64,000 nt of DNA. It comes from Opitutia bacterium (GTDB taxonomy: Bacteria > Verrucomicrobiota > Verrucomicrobiia > Opitutales > Opitutaceae). The translations under genes were made by a program, and so were the position numbers. Shown piece after piece: positions 35,323-44,499 of the stretch; position 1 is the first letter of the stretch; each line of letters opens with the position of its first letter. Location: positions 1 through 64,000 of the forward strand of contig CANJIU010000011.1 in NCBI GenBank assembly GCA_947474365.1, read 5' to 3'. The notes under the pieces were generated by a model. That model was not told the origin of the DNA. It saw only the letters and a list, made by a program, of their open reading frames with translations, and did not search any database.

Positions 35323-36687
35323 ATGAACTGCAATGTTTTCACCGTCCTGCACCTTCGCGCAAACGGGCAATTTTCGTGTGGTTGTGACACCGGTCATGAA
35401 ATTAATCTCGGTGCGGCATCCGCCCAGAGCGACTGGACGGTTCAAGGGTTGTTTGCGAGCCGTGGTTATTGTCTCGTGCGTGCGATGTTTCGTCGGGGCT
35501 ATGCGCCCTGGGGTGGGATCTGCACGCGGTGTGTTGCCTATCAACCCGACGTTCCCTTCGCCTACGACCGCCCGGAGAAACGACTCAAACAGGTGCAATT
35601 CGAGCCCTCGTTCGCGTGCGCACTCCGCTGTCCAAGTTGTCCGCGCGCGGAACTCGCCCCCTCTCGGCCCGGCCCGGTGTTTCTATCCCTGGCGATCTGG
35701 CGGCGCGTCCTGCAGAGCCTGCGCGACGAGCATTACGAGGTGGGCAGTTTTCTTACCACCGGTCTCGGCGACCCGTTGACGCATCCGCAGCTCGAAGACT
35801 TCATCGAAACCATCCGGGAGTATTTTCCGACCTCTCCGATTACGGTCAACACGAACGCCAACTACCGATTGGCCGATGTGTTTCCCCGCGGGTCCTATCC
35901 GGATCGGCTGCTGGTGTCCGTCGACGGACTTAACCAACGCTCGTATGAGCAGTATCGAATCAATGGTGACGTTGCGACCGCATTGGAATTCATGCGAGAC
36001 GCGCGCAGAGTATCGGGGCGACGACCGGCCGTCGAGTGGAAGTACATTCTTTTCCGACACAACGATTCGGACGAGGAACTCATCGCGGCCCAGCGCAAGG
36101 CCGAGGAACTCGATGTCGACAGCCTGCAGTTCGTTTTCACCCACACGAAGGAGAAATCGCTCCGATACTCGCCGGCCAACGTGGGTGATTTGCCCATTGT
36201 CTGGCGCGGAACCTATCCGGACGGCACCTGCCACCTTCGTTTCCGTCGAACCGAACCGACCGCGCTGACTCCGAACGACAGTGATGCGCAGCGGGGCTCA
36301 TCCCCGCCCCGGCGCGCACGCATCCAGGTGGATTCGGTTCAGCGCTGGGCGGGCCGATTGATTGTGCGTGGATGGGCGATGGGGACGGACGGCAGCCGGC
36401 CCCGCCGGATGTTGGTTCAGCCCGACAACGATCCTCCGGTCGAGGCGCGCATCGGTCTGGTGCGCGAAGACGTATGGCAGGCGTATCCGGCGCTCGAGAA
36501 TCGAACGTCCGGGTTCGACGCCATGGTCGCGTTGCCAACATCCCTGAGCGGCGCCCAGGTGGAGATTACGGTGACCTACGAATCCATTCACAGCGATCCC
36601 ATCAGATTTCCGGTCATCTACGATCTCGGCCCCGCCGTTCGGCGGTCTCGCCAGGCTCCGGCCGCGCTGCACCTGCCCCAAGGATAA
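35323..36687 (+). CDS. Radical SAM protein with Cys-rich N-terminus and extra C-terminal domain
   Basis: 454 residues from ATG 35323. The radical SAM cluster motif CALRCPSC has Cys99, Cys103 and Cys106, unusually far from the N-terminus. In front of it are Cys3, Cys19, Cys21, Cys50, Cys67 and Cys70 (GQFSCGCDTGHE, GGICTRC), which could hold an auxiliary Fe-S cluster normally placed after the barrel (SPASM-like). The barrel follows, with GLGDPLTHPQLEDF and RLLVSVDGLNQRSYEQYR. From about residue 325 comes a beta-rich segment (RLIVRGWAMGTDGSRP ... SGFDAMVALP) of a type I have seen appended to sugar- or methyl-transferases. The substrate is unknown. The frame opens upstream at 35155, so the start is not certain. 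Confidence 0.8.
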   Translation: MNCNVFTVLHLRANGQFSCGCDTGHEINLGAASAQSDWTVQGLFASRGYCLVRAMFRRGYAPWGGICTRCVAYQPDVPFAYDRPEKRLKQVQFEPSFACALRCPSCPRAELAPSRPGPVFLSLAIWRRVLQSLRDEHYEVGSFLTTGLGDPLTHPQLEDFIETIREYFPTSPITVNTNANYRLADVFPRGSYPDRLLVSVDGLNQRSYEQYRINGDVATALEFMRDARRVSGRRPAVEWKYILFRHNDSDEELIAAQRKAEELDVDSLQFVFTHTKEKSLRYSPANVGDLPIVWRGTYPDGTCHLRFRRTEPTALTPNDSDAQRGSSPPRRARIQVDSVQRWAGRLIVRGWAMGTDGSRPRRMLVQPDNDPPVEARIGLVREDVWQAYPALENRTSGFDAMVALPTSLSGAQVEITVTYESIHSDPIRFPVIYDLGPAVRRSRQAPAALHLPQG

Positions 36688-36918
36688 AACAAGCGGGTGT
36701 AAGTTGAAAACAGGTGAGCAGATCGGGCCGGCCTGGCCGGATCGGTGCCGTTATTGATCTACTGCCGAGGGGAATCTCGCTCCACAGCCGGAGCGGCGAC
36801 AATTGGTGCTCGGCGTGTGGGGACAAATTATCCATCAAATTCCTTCCCCTCCCATCCAGCCAAAACCCCGACTAAACCGTCCGGCCGTCCTTGCCGCGAT
36901 CAGGCGGGTTGACCCACC

Positions 36919-39900
36919 ATGAAAAACTCCCCTCGTTTCGTCTTTACCGTCCTGCTCGCGGCCGCTTTGGGCGGTCCGGTCGGCGCCGCTGAATCGACGA
37001 CCAAGCCCGCCGCTGGCGAGGAAACCGTTACGTTGAATCCGTTCGTCGTCAGCGAAAACGACGCCGTCGGTTACTCCGCCGCCAGCACGTTGGCTGGCAC
37101 GCGCATCAACACGGCGCTCCGCGACGTTGGCGCGGCCATCAGCATCATCACGCCCGAATTTCTGCAGGACACTGCCGCGACCAATCTCGGTGAGCTCCTT
37201 TCGCTCACCACCGCAACCGAAGTCGGCGGCGTGTCGGGCAATTTTGCGGGAGGAGGGACCGAATCCGGCCGGCCCGACATGTCCGAGAGCCGGGAGAATC
37301 CGCAGGCCAACAACCGGGTGCGCGGCATCGGCGCCGCGACGACCACGCGCGACTACTTCCTCACCGATATTCCGTTTGATTCCTATAATTCCTCTGGGGT
37401 CACGATCAGTCGCGGCCCGAATTCGCTGCTCTTTGGCATTGGCAATCCCGCGGGCATCATCGAAGGCTCGATCGTCCATCCCCTGCTTCAGCGTAATCGC
37501 ACGACGATCGGCACGCGTTTCGGCTCCGAGAATTCCTACCGTGGCACCGTCGATCTGAACCGGGTGCTGGTGCAGGATCGCCTCGCGTTCCGCGTCGCCA
37601 CCGTCAGCGAGCAGAACAATTACCAGCAAAAACCGGCCTTTGACCGGAAGCGCCGCGCTTACGGCTCGCTGGAGTTCGTCGTCCGCGACGGCAAGCAGTC
37701 CCCCTGGTTTGGCCGGACCTCGGTCCGGGCCTCGGGCGAGATGGGCGACAGCCAGTCCAACCCCGTCAACGTCATTCCGCCGGTCAACACGATGCTGAAC
37801 TTCTTTCAGCCGCCGAACCCTGCCATCGCCGATCTGCCCGGCACCGGCCTCAATCCCCGGCTCGTGGTCGGCTCCCCGACGTACTCGTGGAAACCCAAGG
37901 TCACGGTCGACAACCGACTCGACGCGACCGCCGTCACGGCGGCCAATCCCGGCATTGGCGTCCCCTACTTCATCCAGATTCCCGTGGTCTTCGACACGCC
38001 GGGCCAGCAGCAGCCGGGCTATGCCAGCGCCAACAATCCCGCGCTCGCCGGTATCGCCGGTATCATGGGTCGCATCCGCTACGCGCAAAATCCGAACGGG
38101 CGTCCCGCGATCGACACGTTTTACAGCGGCACTGCGATTCCCACGGGCTTCGTCTCGTACACGCTGCAAAACCGCAACATCTTCGACTATCGCAAGAATC
38201 TGATCAGCGGCGGCCTGAACCACATCGATCAGGTTTTCCAGGTCGGAAACCTCGCGCTCACGCAGGAACTCTTCGGCGGCCGCGGCGGCTTCGAACTCGC
38301 CTACGATCAGCAGAAGACGCGCTCGACGCGCCTGCTGCCGTTCTCCTTTGGCAACAACGGCGGCGGTTCACCCGCCAGCGGTATCTCGATCGACGTCGCC
38401 CAATATCTCTCGAACGACCAGCCCAATCCCAATGTTGGCCGTCCGTTCATCGATCAGCAGGGCATCACGGATCGCACCCAGTACGGGATCCGCGAAGCGT
38501 TGCGCGCGACGGCGTTCTACAAACTCGATCTCGAGGATCGCGGCATCAAGCTGTTCGGTCTTCCCCTCGGCAATCACACCTTCACCGGTCTCCACACCCG
38601 CAATCGCAACGATGCCGCGACCTTCAGCTATGCGACCGGCTGGACGAGCCCGACCCGCAATTTGAACACGGACGTGTTTCAGACCGGAATCAGCGCCAAC
38701 TTCCGCACGACCCCCATCGTGGTGCAATACGTCGGCCCCTCGGTGCTCAACGCGAATTCGATCAACGATGTGCGCATCACCAACGTTGTCACCGCCCGCG
38801 TGCCCCAGACGGGCGACACCTACAACGTCAGCTTCTTCGATTTCACCGGTAAGAAGATGGTCACCGAGCCGCTCTCCGTCCTGCGTTTTCTCAATGGCAA
38901 TTCCAAGAGCCGCCAGCTCATCGACTCGGAGTCCTTCAGTCTCAAGAGCGACTTCCTGAAGAACCACCTCGTCAGCGTCGTCGGCTGGCGTTGGGACCAC
39001 CTGCAGACCTTCTCGAGTGTCGGCAACAAGCGCAACGCGGACGACACGCTCGACAATTCCGCCCTGCGCCTCGATTCCGCGCCCAACCTCGACGAGCGCG
39101 GACGCAACTTCACGTGGAGCACCGTTGGACGCGTGCCGCACTTCCTGACGAAGCGGCTGCCGCTCGGCATCGAACTCGGCGGATTCGTCAACGCCTCCGG
39201 TAACTTTAATCCGGTCAACATCCGCACGAACCTCAACGGCGAGATCATCCCCGCGCCCGCCGGCACCACCAAGGAATACGGCGTCCTCGTCGAATTCCTC
39301 GACCGCCGCGTTTCCCTTCGCGTCAACCAGTTTCACACCATCCAGACCAACAGCAGCAACGACGCCCAGGGAGCGACGAGCGGTATTTTCAATTTCACCA
39401 GCTTCATGGCCGACCGCTACGTCACCGCGCAGACCCAGGGTATTCCGTTCAACACCATCCCCGGTGTCACGGCCGCCGGTTACAACTCCTACGAACAGCT
39501 CTATGCGGCGCTCTTCCAACTCCACCCCGAGCCCACGCGCACGTTGAAAAATCTGCGGCTCAACGCCGTGGGCAACGGTCTGCTCTCAAACGGCATCGCC
39601 GGGCTGACGGATACCAGCAACCTCGACGCCCGCGGCTTGGAGGCCGAATTGGTGGGCAACGTCACCCGCTCCTGGCGGGTCTCCTTCAACGTCGCGAAAC
39701 AGGAAACCGTCGTCAGCGGCTCCGCCAAGCTCACCAAACAGCTCGCTGACGCCGTCTATGCGAATCTCGTCAAATTCAACCTGCTGGGAATTGATCAAGG
39801 TCCCGCGCTGCCCGAACGCTCGACCGCGGCCGCGCGGTTTTCCGCCAATGTCGGCAATCCCCTGGCCGCGACGCTCGCCCGCGACGGCGCCGTCTCGCCG

Positions 39901-40365
39901 GAGCAGCGGAAGTGGCGGGCCAACTTCACCACCACGTACGATCTGCGGGGTTTTGATCACCCGATTGTGAAGGCCATGAGCGTCGGCACCTCCGTGCGCT
40001 GGCAGGGCAAGATCGCCATCGGCGCTCCCTTCCTGACGGGCCAGGCGCTGAAGGAAAAGATCGTCGCGACCAACAAACTCTACACCAGCACCAGCCAGAT
40101 CTCGGACAACGATCCCGTCATGCAAACCCAGTTCCCCGATCTCGCACATCCCTTTTACGGCAAAGACGAACTCGCAGGCGACGTGTGGGTCGGCTATCGC
40201 CGGAAGATTTTCCGCAACGTCGAGTGGCGCCTCCAGCTCAACGCCCGCAATGCGTGGGGCAACAGCCAGGATATTCCTGTCACCGCCAATCCCGACGGCA
40301 GCATCGCCGTCATCCGCATTCCGAACGAGACGCGTTGGCTCCTTTCCAGCACGTTTTCGTTCTAG
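36919..40365 (+). CDS. TonB-dependent outer membrane receptor (TBDR 5)
   Basis: 1148 residues, the largest receptor here. The signal peptide is RFVFTVLLAAALGGPVGAA, then ETVTLNPFVVSENDAVGYSA. The plug has AISIITPEFLQDTAATNLGE and VTISRGPNSLLFGIGNPAG. The barrel ends ETRWLLSSTFSF with terminal Phe. It shares the 'SRGPNS-LFG-GN' plug signature with TBDR 3. A KDPG aldolase gene lies 173 bp downstream on the same strand. The 231 bp upstream gap contains a GC-rich dyad (CCGGCCTGGCCGG, 36728-36740). Confidence 0.9.
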   Translation: MKNSPRFVFTVLLAAALGGPVGAAESTTKPAAGEETVTLNPFVVSENDAVGYSAASTLAGTRINTALRDVGAAISIITPEFLQDTAATNLGELLSLTTATEVGGVSGNFAGGGTESGRPDMSESRENPQANNRVRGIGAATTTRDYFLTDIPFDSYNSSGVTISRGPNSLLFGIGNPAGIIEGSIVHPLLQRNRTTIGTRFGSENSYRGTVDLNRVLVQDRLAFRVATVSEQNNYQQKPAFDRKRRAYGSLEFVVRDGKQSPWFGRTSVRASGEMGDSQSNPVNVIPPVNTMLNFFQPPNPAIADLPGTGLNPRLVVGSPTYSWKPKVTVDNRLDATAVTAANPGIGVPYFIQIPVVFDTPGQQQPGYASANNPALAGIAGIMGRIRYAQNPNGRPAIDTFYSGTAIPTGFVSYTLQNRNIFDYRKNLISGGLNHIDQVFQVGNLALTQELFGGRGGFELAYDQQKTRSTRLLPFSFGNNGGGSPASGISIDVAQYLSNDQPNPNVGRPFIDQQGITDRTQYGIREALRATAFYKLDLEDRGIKLFGLPLGNHTFTGLHTRNRNDAATFSYATGWTSPTRNLNTDVFQTGISANFRTTPIVVQYVGPSVLNANSINDVRITNVVTARVPQTGDTYNVSFFDFTGKKMVTEPLSVLRFLNGNSKSRQLIDSESFSLKSDFLKNHLVSVVGWRWDHLQTFSSVGNKRNADDTLDNSALRLDSAPNLDERGRNFTWSTVGRVPHFLTKRLPLGIELGGFVNASGNFNPVNIRTNLNGEIIPAPAGTTKEYGVLVEFLDRRVSLRVNQFHTIQTNSSNDAQGATSGIFNFTSFMADRYVTAQTQGIPFNTIPGVTAAGYNSYEQLYAALFQLHPEPTRTLKNLRLNAVGNGLLSNGIAGLTDTSNLDARGLEAELVGNVTRSWRVSFNVAKQETVVSGSAKLTKQLADAVYANLVKFNLLGIDQGPALPERSTAAARFSANVGNPLAATLARDGAVSPEQRKWRANFTTTYDLRGFDHPIVKAMSVGTSVRWQGKIAIGAPFLTGQALKEKIVATNKLYTSTSQISDNDPVMQTQFPDLAHPFYGKDELAGDVWVGYRRKIFRNVEWRLQLNARNAWGNSQDIPVTANPDGSIAVIRIPNETRWLLSSTFSF

Positions 40366-40538
40366 CCTCGGACGGCGGGGGGAAAGATCCTTATCAAGGC
40401 TTTTCGGGCGTTGGGACCCAGGCGGCGAGTCGGGTCGCGACGGGGACGGTGCGGGGTTGGCAAGGAGTGCCCGGGTGGTAGTTTGGGCAATCGCCGAAAG
40501 CCTAGTGGCGGCCGGTTCCGTTCAAGGAGTAACGTCCC

Positions 40539-41189
40539 ATGCAATTTCCCGAATCCATTCTGCACCGATTGAAGCACGGTAAAGTCGTCGCCGGCTTTTC
40601 GGTCGACGACGTGGCGCAGGCCGTGCCGATTGCCCGCGCCCTGCTAGCGGGTGGAATCGATGCGATCGAGCTGACCTTGCGCACTCCGTCCGCGATGGAG
40701 GCGCTCAAGGCGATTTGCGGGGAAGTCCCCGAGATGTTGATCGGAGTCGGTACGATTCTAACGCCCGAGGCAGCGGTCGCGGTGAGGTTGGCCGGAGCGC
40801 ACTTTGGCGTCGCTCCCGGCATGAATCCGCGGGTGGTTCGGGCCGCGCAGGAGGCCGGGTTGCCGTTCGCGCCCGGAATCTGCACTCCTTCGGAGCTGGA
40901 GGCGGCGATCGAACTCGGGTGTCGGATCGTCAAATTCTTTCCCGCCGAGGCCTCGGGTGGCTTGCCCTTTTTGCGCAGCATGGCGGCGCCCTACAAGCAC
41001 CTCGGCATCCGTTATTTTCCGCTCGGCGGCCTGAACACCCAGAACATGACCGGTTATTTGCAGGAGGAATGTGTACTGACAGTTGGCGGATCGTGGATCG
41101 TCACTCCGGAGTTGGTGGCGAGAAAGGACTGGGGCGGGATCTCGGCCCGTGCGGCCGAGGTGAGGAAAATCGCAGATTCGATTCCATGA
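40539..41189 (+). CDS. eda: KDPG/KHG aldolase (2-dehydro-3-deoxyphosphogluconate aldolase)
   Basis: A cytoplasmic class I aldolase of 216 residues, the normal size for Eda. The catalytic Glu44 is in IELTLRT, the Schiff-base Lys132 in VKFFPAEASGG, and the phosphate-binding loop region reads FPLGGLN. It cleaves KDPG to pyruvate and glyceraldehyde 3-phosphate, or 4-hydroxy-2-oxoglutarate to pyruvate and glyoxylate, as the end step of uronate/Entner-Doudoroff routes. An AAGGAG ribosome-binding site (40524-40529) lies 9 bp before the ATG, one of the few clear ones in the window. The final codon overlaps a short ATGA-linked frame at 41186. Confidence 0.92.
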   Translation: MQFPESILHRLKHGKVVAGFSVDDVAQAVPIARALLAGGIDAIELTLRTPSAMEALKAICGEVPEMLIGVGTILTPEAAVAVRLAGAHFGVAPGMNPRVVRAAQEAGLPFAPGICTPSELEAAIELGCRIVKFFPAEASGGLPFLRSMAAPYKHLGIRYFPLGGLNTQNMTGYLQEECVLTVGGSWIVTPELVARKDWGGISARAAEVRKIADSIP

Positions 41190-41302
41190 AATCTGATTTC
41201 CCGAGTTCCATGGTCGGCGTTCGGGTCGCTGTCATCCTGCTCTGCCTGGCCGCTGTCAAAATCATGGATCAGGAAATTCTGCGGTGCCCGCCCTGTTGGT
41301 GA
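41186..41302 (+). pseudogene. Possible truncated membrane/secretory gene coupled to eda
   Basis: A 38-codon frame begins at an ATG that overlaps the eda stop (ATGA). It encodes MVGVRVAVILLCLAAVKIM, which looks like a signal peptide or first membrane helix, and then stops. Such coupling usually marks a real downstream gene, so this may be the surviving start of a deleted transporter or exported enzyme. It may equally be chance; there is no recognisable continuation. Confidence 0.25.
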
Positions 41303-41923
41303 AGGCGATGGGCTTGTGGGTGGGAGCGGCGCATATTGTCGCCGATTCTCCAGCCTTCGTCAGCCACGGTTTTCACGGCGAGAATGCCGACAAACAAGAC
41401 TGCCTGGACCGGATCGCGCTTGGTTCGGCCGGGACACGGGTGTCGAGTGGCAGGGCCAGGTTCGTGATGTGTTTTTGGCTCTGTGAATCATGGAAGACGT
41501 GGGTAAGGATCCCGCGGCCGACAAGATTCTGTTTAGCCTGATGACGGGGGTGGAGAACCAACGACGATCCGCGGGGATGGGCCGGGCGTCATTGGAACCG
41601 CAATCCGGCGCGAAAAGGAGAGAAGGGCCTCGTAGGGCGGTTCGCCTTTGCGGTGCTGCATAGCGACGTCTGCTATTGTCGTTGCAGGGCAGGTGTGAAA
41701 CGGAAATTTTTTCCACGTCGGGTCAGAAGGGAGCGATCCCGTTCGACCTTGTACTCGATGAAAATGCCGTTTCTACCCAAAGTCTCCTAATGAGGTTCCT
41801 CATTTCTGTGAACGACCGCGAGCATAGCGCACCCGTACTTCCGGCGTCGAATATGGGCGGTCGGGTGATATTCGGCCGCCTCAATCGGCGGAACAGGTCG
41901 AATACGCAAACGCAGGTCGAGAG
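41303..41923. other. Gene-poor stretch, possibly decayed sequence
   Basis: About 620 bp without a frame I can support on either strand. Short frames show no motif and poor codon structure. Composition is mixed and less regular than in flanking genes. Together with the truncated frame at 41186 this suggests a deleted gene. Confidence 0.4.
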
Positions 41924-44374
41924 ATGAGTCGAGCGGAGCAGTGGGCGCGTGGCGCCGGCTTCGGACTGGCGCTCCTTGCCGCGGGGTGGTGGACCGGTCA
42001 CGAGCGCAGTCTTGCGCGATCGGGGGTGGTGGTCTTTGCCCCAGGTGAGCGTGGTAGCCCGATCGTCGTTCCCATCGACGCGACCGCGGCGGAGCGACGG
42101 GCGGCTACGACGTTGCAGCGGACCTTGGCGCGGGCGGCGGGGCGCGACGAGTCGGCGTTTCCGATCGGTGAGGAACGCGCTCCGGTGCCGCGAAACGCGA
42201 TTTTTGTCGGCGCCACGAGAAGGGAGCATGGTTTCCTGGCTGCGGGCGCGTGTTTGCCGTTCGACTCCGCGGTGGGGGTCCGCGTGCGAGCGGGCGGGGT
42301 CTCGATCCGCGCCGAGCATCGCGACGGAATTGACGGCGCGGTGTACTGGTGGCTGGAACGTGAACTCGGGGCGCAATGGTTCATCCCTGGCCCGTTGGGC
42401 GAATACGTGGCCCGGCGAAAGGAGTGGCGGCTCGCGCCGGGCGACGCCATGGCACGGCCGGGGTTTTTGTCGCGGGCACTTGTAGGGGTCGACGGCACCT
42501 GGTCGGCCCGCAACGGGCTCGAAGGGCGGTTGGAGCATGGCCATAATCTCGACGTCATTTTCAAGCCGGACGATCTGCGGCTGAAACCAGAGATGGCGCC
42601 GATGCGTCACGGCGCGCGTTATCTGCCGGCCAAGGGCGATTGGAACTGGCAGCCTAATTTTCTCAGTCCCGCGGCGGTTGATCACACCGTTGCGGCGGTG
42701 ACCCGGGTGTTTGATGCCGACTGGGCACGACGGTCATATTCACTTTGCCTCAACGATTCGGTGCTCTTTGACCAATCGCCCGCGACGCTCGCGGCCCGCG
42801 GCCCCTCGGCCTATTTTCGTCATCGTCCGAATTTTTCGAATCTGGTGTTTCGTTTCACGAACGCGGTGGCGGAGCGGGTGGCGAAACGGCATCCGGATCG
42901 CTGGCTGCCGGCGTATGCGTATTACTGGTGCGAGGATGTGCCCGATTTTCCGATTGCGCGCAACGTGGTGCCGTTCCTGACGGCGGACCGCTCGCAGTGG
43001 GCGCATCCGGAATTTGCTGCCCAGGATCGGACGTTAATTGAGCGATGGTGCCGATCGGGCGCGGGACTCGTCGGGGTGTACGACTACTATTACGGCGCAC
43101 CTTATTTTGTACCACGGCCATTGGTCTCTGCGGTGACGGAAACGATTCCGTTCATGTTTCGCGCGGGAGTCAGGGCGTTTTATGCCGAGGCCAATTCCCA
43201 GTGGGCGCTCGATGGACCGAAGCCATGGCTGGCCGCGAAACTGTTGTGGCACCCGGAGCGGGATCCGACGGAATTGCTGTCGCTCTATTATCGTGAGTAT
43301 TGGTGCGAGGCGGCCGGGCCGATGAGGGAGTTCTTTGAACTCTGCGATCGGACCTGGCGGGAGTTGCCGGGTCCACCGCTGTGGCTTCGGTATTTCAACG
43401 ACGCGGACCAGCGGCAAATCTACTCGAGCGATCGGCTGCGTCGATTGCGCGAACTGATCGAGGACGCCGGGAAACGGGCCCAGTCGCCGGAGGTGCGGGC
43501 GCGGGTGGCGCTCACGTCGGCGGGCTTTTCCGTCTCGGAAGCGTTCGTGGCCTTTGCGGAGGCGCGGGCGCACGTCAATGTGATGGCGCGGCGGGAGGCT
43601 CGGCCGACGGAACTTATGGCGGCGTGGCGGGAGTATCGCGGGGCGAGGCGAACGTTGATCGAGACAAACGCCGATGTGCGACGGCGGGAACCGTTGGCGA
43701 TGACGGATCAGAAACTGGACGCCGTCCTGCGGGATCAACCGGACGGACGGGTGGCGCTGGTTTTGGAACGAACCGGCGAAGGGCAGACGGTGCTTCGGGA
43801 GGAGGCGGTGTTCGTGCGCGAGCAATTGGCCGTGTCGGTCGAAGAGGTGTCGGCGTTGGCGGCGACGAACAGCGAGCGTTTGCGCGATCCAGAATTTGCG
43901 ACGGTGGTCGTGGAAGACGTGACGAGTCCGGCCGCGATGGACTGGACGCCGCCCACCTCTGCGTGGTCCGGTGGCGGCGAACCGTGGGAGTGGCGGCGCG
44001 TCGCGCTCACGGTGGATGGTGACGGCCTACGATGGTTGCGAATTGCGGGAACGCGCAACGACATGCTTGGGCAACGCGTCTTCGTGCTGCCCGACCGGCC
44101 GCTGGTGGCGAGGGTGCGGGTGCGGGTCAAGGTTAGTCCAGGGACCGCTGTCATGGTCGTGCTTCTTTTTGCCGATGCTCAGGGACGTCCGATTGGGACC
44201 GAGTTGGTCCATCGACTTTCGGCTGCCCCTGAGGTGCAAACGACCGAACTCTGCATTGTCACCCGGAGTCCGCCGCAGGCTGCCTTGGTCGACATGTGGG
44301 TCAAGGCGATGCATCAGCTGCCGGACGATTTTGCGGAGTTTTCGCGACCGTCCCTGCGAGTTCTCGGGCCCTGA
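41924..44374 (+). CDS. DUF4838 protein 2, large secreted glycosidase-like
   Basis: 816 residues with a hydrophobic N-terminal helix (GAGFGLALLAAGWWTG) that may be a signal or an anchor. The N-terminal domain contains WLERELGAQWFIPGPLGEYV, matching the DUF4838 protein at 25868 in the same place (WLERxLGxxWxxPGxLGxYV). The barrel-like middle includes YWCEDVPDFPI and GLVGVYDYYYGAPYFVPRP. A C-terminal beta-sandwich (about 650-816) is probably carbohydrate-binding-like. The cysteine-rich LCECENC segment of the first paralogue is absent. Likely role: exported glycan hydrolysis; the activity is unproven. The sulfatase follows after 125 bp. Confidence 0.8.
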   Translation: MSRAEQWARGAGFGLALLAAGWWTGHERSLARSGVVVFAPGERGSPIVVPIDATAAERRAATTLQRTLARAAGRDESAFPIGEERAPVPRNAIFVGATRREHGFLAAGACLPFDSAVGVRVRAGGVSIRAEHRDGIDGAVYWWLERELGAQWFIPGPLGEYVARRKEWRLAPGDAMARPGFLSRALVGVDGTWSARNGLEGRLEHGHNLDVIFKPDDLRLKPEMAPMRHGARYLPAKGDWNWQPNFLSPAAVDHTVAAVTRVFDADWARRSYSLCLNDSVLFDQSPATLAARGPSAYFRHRPNFSNLVFRFTNAVAERVAKRHPDRWLPAYAYYWCEDVPDFPIARNVVPFLTADRSQWAHPEFAAQDRTLIERWCRSGAGLVGVYDYYYGAPYFVPRPLVSAVTETIPFMFRAGVRAFYAEANSQWALDGPKPWLAAKLLWHPERDPTELLSLYYREYWCEAAGPMREFFELCDRTWRELPGPPLWLRYFNDADQRQIYSSDRLRRLRELIEDAGKRAQSPEVRARVALTSAGFSVSEAFVAFAEARAHVNVMARREARPTELMAAWREYRGARRTLIETNADVRRREPLAMTDQKLDAVLRDQPDGRVALVLERTGEGQTVLREEAVFVREQLAVSVEEVSALAATNSERLRDPEFATVVVEDVTSPAAMDWTPPTSAWSGGGEPWEWRRVALTVDGDGLRWLRIAGTRNDMLGQRVFVLPDRPLVARVRVRVKVSPGTAVMVVLLFADAQGRPIGTELVHRLSAAPEVQTTELCIVTRSPPQAALVDMWVKAMHQLPDDFAEFSRPSLRVLGP

Positions 44375-44499
44375 CCGACATCCGAGGGCTGACGGTGCCA
44401 AACTGCCGTGCGCCCGGGACCGCGCGTCCTGAGTCTGAACCTCCGGGCGCAAAACCCGGCATTGCACGAGCCGTTGTCTCCCCTGACATTCGGCGCGAC

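Noticed and set aside
36728..36740. GC-rich hairpin after the radical SAM gene as a terminator
   Set aside because: The dyad is good but no T-run follows, so a rho-independent terminator is not supported.
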